Positions 51,602-62,900 are shown, counted from the stretch's first letter. The stretch: 64,000 nucleotides of DNA from Adiantum capillus-veneris (GCA_014529385.2 CM043962.1:122998470-123062469); one strand, 5' to 3'. A program made the numbers and translations. The notes: generated by a model not told the origin, from the sequence alone.

Positions 51602-53947
51602 ATGGCCGACAAGGGGAAGGGAATTATGGAAGAGGGTTCCTCTCCAAAGGACAGGCAGGAGATTCCTATGGTTTTTGAGATTGGCGAGAGCTCACGGCCA
51701 CGTCAGTCTGTACCTCCTGTCAACGTCAATGTCCCTCCAGTAGTACAGGGCTTTATGACAGGGCAACTTGAGGATGATGCGTTTAAGACTCAGTTAGTTG
51801 CCGCGGTGAATGTCTTTTTGCAGCTGGTGCAGAATCCGAGGTTTATGGAATTCTTGCAAGCGCCACCAGTGCAACATCAAAATAGGCAACCTACGCCGCG
51901 TACAGAGCTTGTTGAAGCTCAAGCCCAGGTACTTCATGAGGCGCAGGAGGAAAGGGAACACTCGCATGTTGCGGAGTCGGGGGCTCCAAAGCAGGTTCCT
52001 CCCGTGCTTGAACAGGTGGCTAGAACGCCTATTCCACAGGTTATGCCAGTTCAGCCCGCCACCTTTCAGAGCCAGCATGCTGTCTTGAATGGGCAGGGAG
52101 CTGGATACCAGGCTATGCACCCAGTTTTTCCACCACCCACGGTACATCCTGGGTATTTCGGGGGTGGATCAGTGTTCCAAAGTATGGCTGGTTATGCGTC
52201 TGGAAGACAGCCGTACATGCCAGGAACAGTGTTCGGGGGTATGCAAGGCATCATGCCAAACCCCATGTATGGTACTATCGGCATGCAGCAAGGTTTCCAC
52301 GGCAACCAGGGCCAGTTTGGGTTGCCACAGGGTCATTTTGGCATGGCTGGTTTTTCTGGACAGCAGCCAGATATCGCACCTCTGACGCAAAATGTGAATG
52401 GCCAACACGTGCCGATCATGCCTAGTACAGTGCCCATGTTGCAGACCATTCCGTATGACAACTTGGGGGCACTAGAGAAGCCGAAGGCTTACAAAGAAGG
52501 TGGTGCAACAGTAAAGTTCAGTACCTTCAGTGGTTTCGAGGACAAGACAAAGGCACTCACTTTCCTCCAGCAGTTTGATACAGCTTATGCGGGAGGGAAT
52601 TTTACAGAGGCCTCGAAGGTTAGGAAAGCTGCCACTTTCTTAAAGGACAATGCGCTGACATGGTGGACGACATTGTTAATGCAAGGACAGGCACCCGCCA
52701 CTTGGGTTTACTTCAAGCAAATGTTTGCATCTGCTTGGCTATCAAATGAATTTGAAGCCGATGTCTTGACAGATCAGCACCAGCTTACGGCAGCTTCGTG
52801 CAAGAGCTTGCTGGAGTACAATAGGAGGTTTTGTAAAGCATTACTCTCAGTGACCTCCTACAGATTTGTGCCACTGACAGAGCAGATAGAGAAGTATTGT
52901 TGTGGGCTGCCTAAAGGGCTTCGTGATTACTGTACAAAGAATAGAGTGGCTACCCTTACTCAGCTTATGGAAGTTGCGAACACTGGTCTTGCCCTGTTGA
53001 AAGGAGAGGACAGTGGATTTCCGAGCAGTGATAAAGGGGGGCAGCAGAAGAAAAATTCAGCGAAGAAGCCCTTTGTGAAAACGGCTCCTGATGCGTCACA
53101 GGGGTCAGAAAAGGCCACCAAGGACAAGGATTCAGCTGGGACTTCTGTAGCGCAGGCAAAGAAACAGAAAAGGAAGCCTTTTGTGCGCAAGTCGCTCGAG
53201 GAAAAGAAGGTCCTAATGGCTGAGAACAAATGCTTTATATGCGAGCAGCCTGGTCACTTTTCTATCAATTGTCCACAAAGGAAAAGGCCAGCTGACTCAG
53301 AGGATAAAGAAGACCAAAAAGGCAAGAAGCCAAAACCCACGGCAGGTTTAGTGCCAGACATGGTGGGTGACAGGCCCAGCACAGATGCCAGTGAGTTATG
53401 CAGGGCATGGGGTAAAGTTAGAGATCAGACGGCACTCATCTTCTTTGATCCAGGTGCCAAAGCCAACTTTATCTCACCAGAGCTAGCTATGAAGCTCGGC
53501 ATCAAAGCTGAAGAAATGGGGTACACAGCAGAGGCAGGGTTGGCATGTCCTGGCCACTCTGAGTGTGTTACTCCCATCATTGGAAAACTGCGTCTGCATA
53601 TTCAGTCGTATGTGGACACTGAAGAGTTTTACATCATGCCGCTGGAAGGTTGTGACGCCTTGTTGGGGATCCCGTGGATGTTCCGAGTGCATGGAGTCTT
53701 GGATGCCTACAACAAAAAGATCACTGTACAGCATAGGGGCAAAACTCACATCTTGGATGTAAAGCTTAAAGGAGAGTCAGTCCCTATTGTATCTGCTTCT
53801 GCTATCACTTCTGTAATAAAGAATCATCTTTCTGTGTACTTGATTTTTGCACGTGATGTCTCAGATAGGGATCAGTCAAATTTATCTGTGTTAGATAAAG
53901 AAAGGTCAGCATTTTTGCAAAAGTTTAGTGACTGTTTTTCTGATTAA
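51602..53947 (+). CDS. Gypsy D gag-protease, ending at a nonsense codon
   Basis: Start at ATG 51602 (MADKGKGIMEEGSS), supported by the parallel start in element C. Order: Gln/Pro-rich N-terminal part, a Gly/Met/Gln-rich segment (residues about 160-280), gag core (LTFLQQFDTAYAGGNF, WWTTLLMQGQAPATWVYFKQ, PLTEQIEKYCCGLPKGLRDY), Lys-rich linker, knuckle CFICEQPGHFSINC at 53231-53272, and protease FFDPGAKANFISPELA near 53440 with D-P-G in place of D-[ST]-G. TAA at 53945-53947 ends the frame where element C has a Ser codon (one-base change). The downstream pol frame is otherwise in register, so this looks like a single recent nonsense mutation. Confidence 0.9.
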   Translation: MADKGKGIMEEGSSPKDRQEIPMVFEIGESSRPRQSVPPVNVNVPPVVQGFMTGQLEDDAFKTQLVAAVNVFLQLVQNPRFMEFLQAPPVQHQNRQPTPRTELVEAQAQVLHEAQEEREHSHVAESGAPKQVPPVLEQVARTPIPQVMPVQPATFQSQHAVLNGQGAGYQAMHPVFPPPTVHPGYFGGGSVFQSMAGYASGRQPYMPGTVFGGMQGIMPNPMYGTIGMQQGFHGNQGQFGLPQGHFGMAGFSGQQPDIAPLTQNVNGQHVPIMPSTVPMLQTIPYDNLGALEKPKAYKEGGATVKFSTFSGFEDKTKALTFLQQFDTAYAGGNFTEASKVRKAATFLKDNALTWWTTLLMQGQAPATWVYFKQMFASAWLSNEFEADVLTDQHQLTAASCKSLLEYNRRFCKALLSVTSYRFVPLTEQIEKYCCGLPKGLRDYCTKNRVATLTQLMEVANTGLALLKGEDSGFPSSDKGGQQKKNSAKKPFVKTAPDASQGSEKATKDKDSAGTSVAQAKKQKRKPFVRKSLEEKKVLMAENKCFICEQPGHFSINCPQRKRPADSEDKEDQKGKKPKPTAGLVPDMVGDRPSTDASELCRAWGKVRDQTALIFFDPGAKANFISPELAMKLGIKAEEMGYTAEAGLACPGHSECVTPIIGKLRLHIQSYVDTEEFYIMPLEGCDALLGIPWMFRVHGVLDAYNKKITVQHRGKTHILDVKLKGESVPIVSASAITSVIKNHLSVYLIFARDVSDRDQSNLSVLDKERSAFLQKFSDCFSD

Positions 53948-56008
53948 TTACCGTCGCAATTACCGCTAGAGAGACCTGAGGACCATCGGATAGATTTGGT
54001 GCCAGGGTGTAGCCCACCAAATAGACCTCCCTACAGGGTTAGTGCGGCGCAGCAGAAAGAGATTATGGGCCAGGTTGAGGAGTTATTAGAGAAGGGGCTG
54101 ATTCAGCCTAGTTCTTCACCCTTTTGCTCCCCAGTGCTCCTAGTGCAGAAGAAGGATGGCTCATGGCGCATGTGTATTGATTACCGTGCGTTGAATAAGA
54201 ATACCATCAAGAATAGGTTCCCTATTCCTCGCATTGATGATATTCTCGATCGTTTAGAGGGTGCTGCAATTTTCAGCAGGATAGACCTGAAGAGTGGGTA
54301 CCATCAGATTCGTATAAGCCCAGAGGATGTGCACAAGACTGCGTTTAGAACGACATTTGGTCTTTATGAGTTTCTAGTGATGCCGTTTGGGCTAACAAAT
54401 GCTCCTGCCACGTTCAACAGAATGATGGACCGGATTTTCCGCTCGCATCAACAGTTTGTTGGAACATTCTTCGATGACATGATAGTGTATTCGAAGAATG
54501 AAGAGGAGCATAGGCGTCACTTGACCATTGTGTTCGAAGAGCTGCGCAGTCACAGGTTACTTGTCAATCCTAAGAAAAGTGAATTCCTCCTCGAAGAGAT
54601 CCACTTTCTGGGCCACATAGTCTCAAAGGATGGTGTTAGAATGGATCCCGCAAAGGTCGAAGCTATCAAGACATGGCCAGACTTGAAGACTGTGCACGAT
54701 GTCAGAAGCTTCTTGGGATTGTGTTCCTACTATAGAAGGTTTATCAGAAATTTTGCAGAAATAGCATCGCCTCTTCACGCATTGCAAAAGAAAGAGGTCA
54801 CTTTCAGATGGACCCAAAAAGAGATTTCAGCTTTTAGTCTCTTAAAGGAAAAGTTGACTTCAGATCCAGTTATTGTTTTGCCAGATCTCAGGAAGTCATT
54901 TGTGGTCCAGTGTGACGCGTGTGGCAGTAGCATCGGAGCAGTGCTAATGCAAGATGGACGGGTAGTAGCATATGAAAGCCGAATTTTGCAAGGGCCAGAG
55001 AGGACTATGCAAGTCTATGAGAAAGAACTCTTGGCCGTGATTCATGCGCTTTCTAGCTGGAAGCACTACCTCTTAGGTGCTGATTTTGTTGTCCAAACAG
55101 ATCATCAGACCTTGCGATACTTCTTGACACAGTCAAAGTTATCCGAAAAGCATATGCGATGGGCAAACATTCTTTCCATGTTCCACTTCCAGATTATGCA
55201 TGTGGAAGGCAAGAAGAATGTTGTGGCTGATGCGTTATCAAGAAAGCCACAAATTTCAGCTGTGTCAATTCCTTATCATCATGAGTTAGATGACATGAAG
55301 GAACAGTATACTGCTGATGAAGATTTTGCAAGGATCTTTGAACAGTTACAAGAGGGGCAACATCACGAGCACTACCTCCTCAGAGATGGTTTTATGATGA
55401 TGCATGGCAGACTTTGTGTCACTAGGCCACTGCGACATAAGGTCATGGAAGAGAGTCATGTCCCATCGTATGCAGGGTATCGTGGCATTGATGCAACAGT
55501 TAAAGCGGTAGAGACGTTCTTCTATTGGCCTACCTTGAGGAGAGATGTGGATGCCTTTGTGCGAGCATGCATAGTTTGCCAAAAGGTCAAGTTTGACAGG
55601 CAAAAGGCACCAGGGTTGTTACAACCACTGCCGATTCCGGATAAGCCATGGGAAAGCATTGCTATGGACTTTATCTTTGATCTTCCAAGAACGCCAACAT
55701 GGAATGATGGTATATGGACCATTATCTGCAGGTTCAGCAAGCAGGCCCATTTCATCCCTGTCAGGAAGAAGATAAAATCTGATCAGATGGCACGCTTGTT
55801 CATGTACAATGTGTTTAAGTACCATGGTATGCCACAATCGATTATCAGTGATCGTGATCCTCGCATGACCAGTTTGTTCTGGAGAGGATTGTTTGAGAAC
55901 ATGGGTACTACGCTCAAGTTCTCGTCTTCGTTTCATCCACAAACTGATGGACAGTCAGAAGAGGCCAATTCTACTGTCTTAGATCTCCTGAAATGCTGTG
56001 TCAGATAA
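53948..56008 (+). pseudogene. Gypsy D reverse transcriptase, RNase H and integrase core
   Basis: Continuous frame after the stop: PEDHRIDMVPG-like linker, RT with [36 protein letters not shown] and FFDDMIVYSKNEEEHRRH (FxDD box near 54470), RNase H with QCDACGSSIGAVL, FVVQTDHQTLRYFL and VVADALSRKPQ, the HHCC finger (H-RGIDATVKAVE, CIVCQKVKFD), and integrase core with MDFIFDLP, ISDRDPRMTS and QTDGQSEEANST. All catalytic residues are seen. A 2-bp deletion near 55995 shifts the frame to a stop at 56006-56008. Confidence 0.92.
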
Positions 56009-56810
56009 TAAGGGCAAGTGGGAACAGTATTTGCCTATGCTTGAGTATGCGTACAATAATACGGTGCATTCGTCTACTGGCAAAGCACCTTTTGAAATTG
56101 TTGAAGGCGGCAAAAAGGTTCCTCCCATTTTGCACACAAAGGACAAGATCTTTGAGGCAGATCGATATGTTGAGAACATGGATGAGATGTATAAGAAGAT
56201 TAAAGTTGCCTTGGAGAAAACTCAGGCAAAACAGAAAAAGGCTGCTGATCGTCATCGTCGTGAATTGTTACTATCACCTAGTGATTGGGTTCTCTTAAAG
56301 TTCGAAAAGGCAAGGTTAAAGAAGATGAAGGGCAAGGAACGGCTGTTTCCTAAGCTCAGCATGCGATACTATGGGCCTTTTCAAGTGCTTGACAAGATCA
56401 GCGATGTGGCTTACAGGCTTAAATTGCCTGATGCATGGAAGATTCATAATGCATTTCACGTGAGTCTTCTAAGACCCTTCGTGGGTGATGTGCCAGAAGA
56501 TATGCCAGTTGAGGATCAGCCAGAAGTTGAGGAACTTGATGAGATCCTGGTACCTGAGCAAGTTTTGGCACATAAGGACAGAAAAGTTAAAGGACAAGTT
56601 GCAAGACGCTATTTGGTGAAGTTCAAGAACTATCCGCCTATGGATGCAAAGTGGATGGAAGAGCATGAACTGTCAGAGTCACCAAATGTATTGCAGCTTT
56701 ACCTTGAAGCCTTTGGGTTACAGCCTACTTATGCCCCAACCCAACGTGTGCAAAGGAGGGGTAATGATAGAGCTAGTACATCGAATGTACATATGAATTC
56801 AGTGCCATAG
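55998..56810 (+). pseudogene. Gypsy D integrase C-terminus and chromodomain
   Basis: 270-aa open part after the shift. SDNKGKWEQYLPMLEYAYNN, STGKAPFEIVEGGKKVP, the basic helix with FEKARLKKMKGKERLFPKL, the GPF-type MRYYGPFQVLDKISDVAYRL, and chromodomain RRYLVKFKNYPPMDAKWMEE followed by a short tail (TQRVQRRGNDRAS). The length and order are those of a complete chromovirus end. Confidence 0.92.
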
Positions 56811-56980
56811 ATAGAAATGGCAAAAGTATGAAGGCCTCATTAAGTCATTTGTATCTATGTATGTTACGACCTTTCTTGCGGATACATGCGATGATAAAAG
56901 AGTGTTGATAGCACAAGATCATCAGTGGCGTGTATTTATGGTATGCAATCGAGGACGTTTGCGATTTCAAGAGGGGGGTA
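56811..56980 (+). other. Gypsy D 3' non-coding region and polypurine tract
   Basis: About 160 bp of non-coding sequence ending in CAAGAGGGGGGTA (56968-56980), the plus-strand primer site next to the 3' LTR. Confidence 0.85.
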
Positions 56981-58460
56981 TGTCACGAGGACGTGGCAGT
57001 TATTAACCATGTCACAGAGATGTGGCAACTGCTAACCTTGGTTGTTGGTTTCTTTCCAATGGGGTTTATTTTATTTGTTTAAGACCCTCTTTTTGAAGTA
57101 GCAAACGGTCGGACATTGTATGGCCAATGTGAACGGTAGATTCACCCGCAGACGGGAAGGGGTCGGCACTGGAATTCGTATGGTAAGAGGATGTCGAGGC
57201 TCAGAGCAAGATCATATAGGTCCCCCCGTCGCACTTAGCAAGTTGGTGGATACTAGGAAGTGAACTCAATTAAGGCATAAAGTCAAGGTGGGACTACCAA
57301 CAAAAAGTATCCGACAGTTGGGCCACATTGCATTTTTGGATGCGGTCCCAATGAGGATAGATGGTCAGAAGACCAGTGGGAGCCCAACGGAAGCATCTCC
57401 TAAAATTTAGGGAACTGCTATTTTGGGCCACGAAATGTGTTCGCGTCATTACCTTCGGTATGACTAGGGGAACACTTTACAACTCTGCCGCGAAGTCAAC
57501 TGACGCACCAGTTGAGATATTTTTAGCAGGGAAAGCCCAAACTCGGAAACTGGGCGACGTGTCAGCTTGTGAGCGATTCTGCCACTCTGGGAGGCAAAAA
57601 CGAGCTGCATATCAACAAAGGGGGCGCCATTTTCAGCCACAGGCGGATTGCAACAGGTACAGAAGCTATGGAATGCTTACCTTGCCCTCTATGCACAGTA
57701 TGGTGACGGGAGTGATGCCCCGCACGCTACATACTGCTCTCTTTCTCCCCTACGTGCAGTTATGTGATGCCCCACAAGAGGGCTACTCATTTGACTGATG
57801 TACAGTTGTGTGGGTTCATGCTTTTGTGCTGAGGCAAGAGCCTCCTTGAGCAGGAACAGGGGTAGCTAACTGCTGCTCCAAAGCAGGCACTGGTGAGGGT
57901 CATAACCTCACCGTACAGGTGCAAAATCAGCGCTGTGTATGCGCTGTAATTTGACTGTTTTTCAGCCATACGGACGCCAGGATCATTGGGAATCGTGCCC
58001 CATTGGCAAAGGACAGTTAGGGGACTGTTTGGGGCTGAAAACAGGGCAAAAACTAGTAAATACAGCGTGCTGAATTTACTGTTTTTGGACAAGAATCAGA
58101 GGGTATACGCCAGTGCAAGCGAGTTCCAACAGGGGAATTGGTTTCGCGCAAGTTTTGGGGTTGTTATGCTGCCGAAATTTGGCCAAATCAAATGGTATCT
58201 AGGTGGATACACGTGAAGGATTCCCAGGACCTTACCTTGTAATTTACCCTCCTGAAGAATAAAGAAATACCGAAAGGGGCGCCAATTTTGGGGCCTACAG
58301 GTTGTCGGCGTCTGCTCGGAGCATTCTAGCTTCCGAGCCGTGTGTGAGTTGAAGTGTTAATTCCCATTACAGGTTCTCTTTGCAAAGTGCTCTGTGTGTG
58401 TGTATAAAGTAAAGAATTTCGGGTGAAAGCCAACGCCTACCGCCCTACGGGCCGGTTACA
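56981..58460 (+). repeat. Gypsy D 3' LTR
   Basis: 1480 bp, nearly identical to 50024-51503. Followed directly by gag sequence of element E. Confidence 0.95.
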
Positions 58461-59643
58461 GTCGCCCCCGCGACAAGCGCGTACGGGAACAATGGCTGTT
58501 CAAAACGGAGGTCTACTTGTCCAACACGGGCTTAGTAGAAAGTACTAGTTCTTTGCTCAAGGACACAACATTTCTTTGGTGGCAACGACGGGTTGTTGAT
58601 GGTAAACACACATCTTGTTGGGATAAATTCCGGCGTGCTATTCTCAAGGTGTTCGAACCCGCCAATGCGGATTTTCATACCCGGTCCTCTCTTCGCCGCC
58701 TGAGCCAAACAGGTTCCTTGGCCGCGTACATCACAGACTTCCCAAGGCTAACTCTGGAGATAGAGACCCTTAGTCCCTCTGATAAACTTCATAGCTTTAT
58801 CGATGGACTCGAACCCAACCTGAAGGACAATTTGCACAATACAACCCTACCACCTTGGATGCTGCAATAGTCTATGTGGAGCATCTTGGCAATAATCGGC
58901 GCCCTACACGGAATATCCTCACTGGCGATAGATCTTCAAATAGTGCTCGCTTTTTCGCAGCACAATCGCAGAGAAAGCTATAGCTGACGTCAACAACAAC
59001 AATCTCAATTGAGATAGCAAGCCACAACGCCTCATTCAACTTCAAGGTTCTACTCTCAAGATCGACAATCTCAAAGCAGATCTTCCTCAAATGTTCCTCC
59101 ACTTGATCGTGGTAAAGGACGTGATTTTTCTCAAGATTGGCATTCCAATAGTAAGCAAGGCTCTTCCTCAAATGCTTCTTCTACTTCAAAGAAGGATGGA
59201 TTATGTACAATTTGCGGTGGTGACCATAGATGGTATCAATGTCCAAAGAAACCAAATCCGTCTAATTTGAAAAAAATTCCAACGCGGAAACATCATTGAA
59301 TTCTGAACAACTAGATTCTGCTAAGGATAAATGAAAATTTGTGGTCAATACAATTCATGGCTCAACGGATACGACTATTCTAAAGAAGCATGCTCAATGT
59401 GGTTCTTCACTTTTGGAGCCTCTTTCAAAGCAAGTTTTGAGCCTTCTTAGAACTCTCAATGGTCGCTCCATCAAGATTTTGGTGGACACGGGATGCTCGA
59501 ATAATTTCATCAGCACTTAGATAATTTGACAGCTTGGTTTGCCAATTCAGAAGACATCTCACTTTTATGATGTGGAATTATCAGATGGATCAATTTTAAC
59601 TTGTGATGAGGAGTTCGGTATTCAAAATTATGCAGATCAATTG
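58461..59643 (+). pseudogene. Gypsy E gag-protease fragment (different family)
   Basis: 58517-58870 encodes a Ty3-type gag core (FLWWQRRVVDGKH, FEPANADFHTRSSLRRLSQT, YITDFPRLTLEI, DKLHSFIDGLEPNLKDNL). A zinc knuckle CTICGGDHRWYQC lies at 59208-59250 and a canonical protease site RSIKILVDTGCSNNFIS at about 59466-59516, with D-T-G. Stops and shifts separate the parts. The fragment has no LTRs in the window: it starts at the D 3' LTR and ends at the F 5' LTR. Confidence 0.85.
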
Positions 59644-60456
59644 TGTCACAAGACGGGCACCACGTGCCAATAGAAAAGAACAGACTGAACAGACTTTTAG
59701 CACTTCAATAACAATTGAACTGAGAGAGAGAGAGAGAGAGACGAGACGCGTGTCACCAGGAGGTGTATTTTTCCTGTTGCCTTCCGTAAATAAGTACTAG
59801 ATATTTTTATTTATTTTATTTTTACTTGTTTTCCTCGGAACCCTTGAAAAGGTGCAAGTGGACATTGCATGGCCAGTGTGAAACGGCTGCGGCCGAATAG
59901 GTTTCTCACAGCGGGAGTCTGGGTCAGTCGGTCTGGCACTGGTCGGGCCAGTGAGCACTGAATTCTGATGAGTATGGAAGCCTGTGTGCGCCAAATGAAG
60001 TCTGGGCCACTCAGAAAGCCACTTATAACTTTATAAGTCAGTGGGAACTAGAGAATTAACTCAAAAGGGGCAAACTGGACACATGGCGGCTCCAGGCAGT
60101 TTTGCCACTTCCAGCATGAAGAGGGGGCGCCCAATTTGACAGAGGAGGCTGATTTTTTATCATAAGTGAGCTACAGTGTGTGTGTGAGTAGTGGGTGCAG
60201 GTCTACAGCTTTAATGGAAAGCTTGCCTTCTCCTCTGTCTCATGTAGCGCGATGACTTGCTCTCGTGCATCTCTCTCTCCCCTTTGGCACATATGGGAAT
60301 GCCCCACTAGATGGGCTACTCAGATGAACATGCATAGTTCTGGGGGTTTATGCGCGTTTGCCAAGGCAGAGCCTTCTGAACAGGAACCGGATTAGCTAAT
60401 TGCTAATCCCCCACAGGTACGCACAGTTCCATCGTGAAAGATTGCAAGTTCGGAGA

Positions 60457-60464
60457 GTTTTGTC
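60457..60464. repeat. 8-bp target-site duplication of MITE hAT-2b (left)
   Basis: GTTTTGTC, repeated exactly at 60639-60646. Confidence 0.85.
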
Positions 60465-60638
60465 CATAGTAACAGGGAATGGCCGTTTTCAGGTCTCCGT
60501 TCCCCGTTCCCATTCCAAGTTCCCGTTCCGAATTCCCGTTCCGTGTTTCAAACGTGAGTACCCGTAACAGGGAATGGCATTTTGTTCCGTGTTCCCGTTC
60601 CGCGTTCACGTTCCGGTTACCCGTTTCTGGTAACTATG
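60465..60638. mobile_element. MITE hAT-2b (TIR CATAGTAACAG / CATAGTTACCAG)
   Basis: 174 bp, non-coding, with an exact 8-bp duplication. The interior is almost entirely built from variants of the decamer TTCCCGTTCC and its complement (GGGAATGG), ten or more copies. The termini match the MITE at 40563-40707, so both are one family, probably mobilised by a hAT transposase. Confidence 0.85.
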
Positions 60639-60646
60639 GTTTTGTC
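60639..60646. repeat. 8-bp target-site duplication of MITE hAT-2b (right)
   Basis: GTTTTGTC, the partner of 60457-60464. Confidence 0.85.
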
Positions 60647-61272
60647 GCGTGAAAACTCGTCCAATTCACAGGGGAACTGTCCCATTGCGTGCGGGAGCCC
60701 TTGGGACACGCGTAGGCGTGTTCACTCCGCTAAAAACGATCCGAAACAGCGAATTACAGCCTGCTGTGTTTTTCTGCAGGTTTAGGGTTTCGCACCTAAA
60801 CTGCAAGGGAACCCCGGGGGAGCCTCGTGAGAGCCTTGGGATGTGTGTACAGGCTTTTGGGCACCCGGCAGTGAAAAACAGGGAATTACAGCCCGCTGAA
60901 ATTCTGTGACAGCTCACCAAAAAGCTTCCAGATATCGAGGGAATCCGTCCTAGACAGGTGCTTTTGACCTACAGGGGTTTTTGCGCCGCTATGTTGCCAA
61001 AATCAGGTCGAAAACCTGCATTTTGAGCCCTCGCCAGGTTTGGACAGCTTTGTGAAAGCTTGTGCGAAGTGGTCCGATCGTCTACTTTAATTTGAATAAA
61101 GAAATACCGAAAGGGGCGCCAGTCTTTGGGGCCTACAGGGTGTCGGTCTCGTGTGCGCAGTGACATTCTAGTCGCTGGACGCAACTGTGTTCTCTTCCCT
61201 TCTCAGTGCTCTGTGTAAAGTTAACAGGTAATTGAAATAGTACCGCCCTCTACGTTGTACAGGCCGGTTACA

Positions 61273-61290
61273 TGGTTCCATCGACGGGAT
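61273..61290 (+). other. Primer-binding site of gypsy F (tRNA-Glu-like, diverged)
   Basis: TGGTTCCATCGACGGGAT: the D site with two changes. Confidence 0.65.
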
Positions 61291-61357
61291 AGTCACTTTT
61301 TCTCCAAAAAGTGCAGCGTGGATTGTTGTGGGTGAAAGCAACACAGAGCTTGTCGTT

Positions 61358-62900
61358 ATGGCAGAGAAGAGAGACCAAGTACCTGAAGAGGGATCTTCCT
61401 CACATGGCACGGAGAAAGTTCCTTCAACTCTTCAAGAAGAGGACAGGTTGTTTAGAACTCAACTGCGTCGCTGCATGGACATGTTTGAGCAGTTGGCTAA
61501 CAACCCAAGGATGCAGGAGTTCTTACAGGCTCCGACACAGGGTTTTCAGCCTCCTACACAGGGCATGACTGAGCCGTTGCAGGAAAAGGAGATTTCCAAT
61601 GCGCAGAGGACTCATGATGCTCGAGAGAAAGCCCATGTGGTTGAGCAACTAGCGGTGTCCAATGATCCAAAGCAACTTGATTTAGCTGGACAGGAACCAA
61701 TTGTGAATGGTCAAGGGAGTAATGAACACACTATGCGTCAGACCCTTCCATTACCTAATACTTATCCTGGTTATTTTGGAGGTGGTTCAGTGTTTCAAGC
61801 TATGGCTGGACCTTCCACAGGCTATATGCCAGGGAATGTGTTCGGGACAATGCAAACAGGCATGGGTAACCCTATGTACGCGAACATGGGTGTCCAACCA
61901 GGTTTTCAGGGTGCCTATGGCCAGTTTCGAGTGCCTGGAACACAATTTGGTATGGTTGGTTTTTCGTAGCTATACGTACAAAATGCAGATATGACTGGGA
62001 AAACAGTTGATGCGAGTGCTAGAATGAACACTCATGGAGCACCACTGTTACAGACACCTGTTTATGATAATGTGGCTCCTTTGAGTCAGCATAAGGATTA
62101 CAAGGAAGGTGGGCAGGGAGTGAAGTTTGAAACTTTCAAAGGAACTGAGGACCAATTGAAGGATTTGACCTTCATACAGCAATTCGATGCAGCTTATGCT
62201 GGAGGAAACTTCACGGAATCTTCAAAGATACGCAAGGCTGCCACTTTCTTGAAAGGGAATGCGCTTCAATGGTGGACCACATTGTTGAACCAGAGTCAAG
62301 CCCCAACAACGTGGGTCCAATTCAAACAGCTTTTGCGCCTGCATGGTTGATAAACACTTTTGAAGTGGATGTGATGACAGAATGGCACGAGTTGAATGCT
62401 TAACAGTGTGCGAACTTGGAAGAGTACAATAAACAATTTTGGGCCGCACTGTTGCCAGTCACCTCTTACAGGTTTTTGCAATTGTCAGAACAGATTGAGA
62501 AGTACTGTTGCGGATTGCCCAAGAAAATCAGGGACTACTGCACAAAGACTACTGTCATGAATATGTTTCAGTTGATAGAGAATGCAAGAGTGGCCAGCAA
62601 TCTATCGGAGGGAGATTCCGATGGATTTAATAGCCACAAGAAAGGGTCCCAAGGCAAACAGTTTTCAGCCAAGGGCAATGTTGCAGCAAAGCCTTCTGAG
62701 CCTCCCACAAAGAAGCCCTCCACTGAAGAAGGTGATACGTCCAAGAAGCAGTCTAAGTCTTCTTCGGGACGAGGACAGGGATAAAAGAGACATTTTTCTA
62801 GCAAAACTTTTGAAGAACGGAAAGCTCTTAGGGAGGCCAAGAAATGCTACATTTGTGAATAGGAAGGACATTTTGCAAATGAATGCCCACAGAAGAAGTC
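61358..62900 (+). pseudogene. Gypsy F gag (broken)
   Basis: ATG at 61358 (MAEKRDQVPEEGSSSHGTEK), comparable to the D gag start. It continues with FRTQLRRCMDMFEQLANNP, a Gly/Met-rich part (YPGYFGGGSVFQAMAG), a TAG near 61969, the gag core (LTFIQQFDAAYAGGNF, WWTTLLNQSQAPTTWVQFKQ) at 61991-62350, a shift, then SEQIEKYCCGLPKKIRDYC at 62416-62784. The knuckle reads KCYICE, a stop codon, then EGHFANECPQ (about 62846-62890). Confidence 0.85.

Larger units (their letters stand above)
50024..58460 (+). mobile_element. Gypsy element D (chromovirus), young, nearly intact
   Basis: 5' LTR 50024-51503, PBS 51504-51521, gag-pol 51602-56810 with one nonsense codon and one 2-bp deletion, polypurine tract 56969-56980, and 3' LTR 56981-58460. 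Both LTRs are exactly 1480 bp and differ at about four positions by eye, so the insertion is recent. No matching 5-bp target duplication exists (GGGTA on the left, GTCGC on the right), unlike the other complete LTR elements in the window. Confidence 0.93.
59644..61272 (+). repeat. Gypsy F 5' LTR
   Basis: 1629 bp including a 174-bp MITE; starts TGTCACAAGACGG and ends GGCCGGTTACA. It has an AG dinucleotide run near 59722-59741 and the conserved AATAAA block at 61095-61140. Confidence 0.88.

Noticed and set aside
59722-59741. AG dinucleotide run as a possible gene-associated microsatellite
   Set aside because: It is inside the 5' LTR of gypsy F; simple repeats like this are common in LTRs here.
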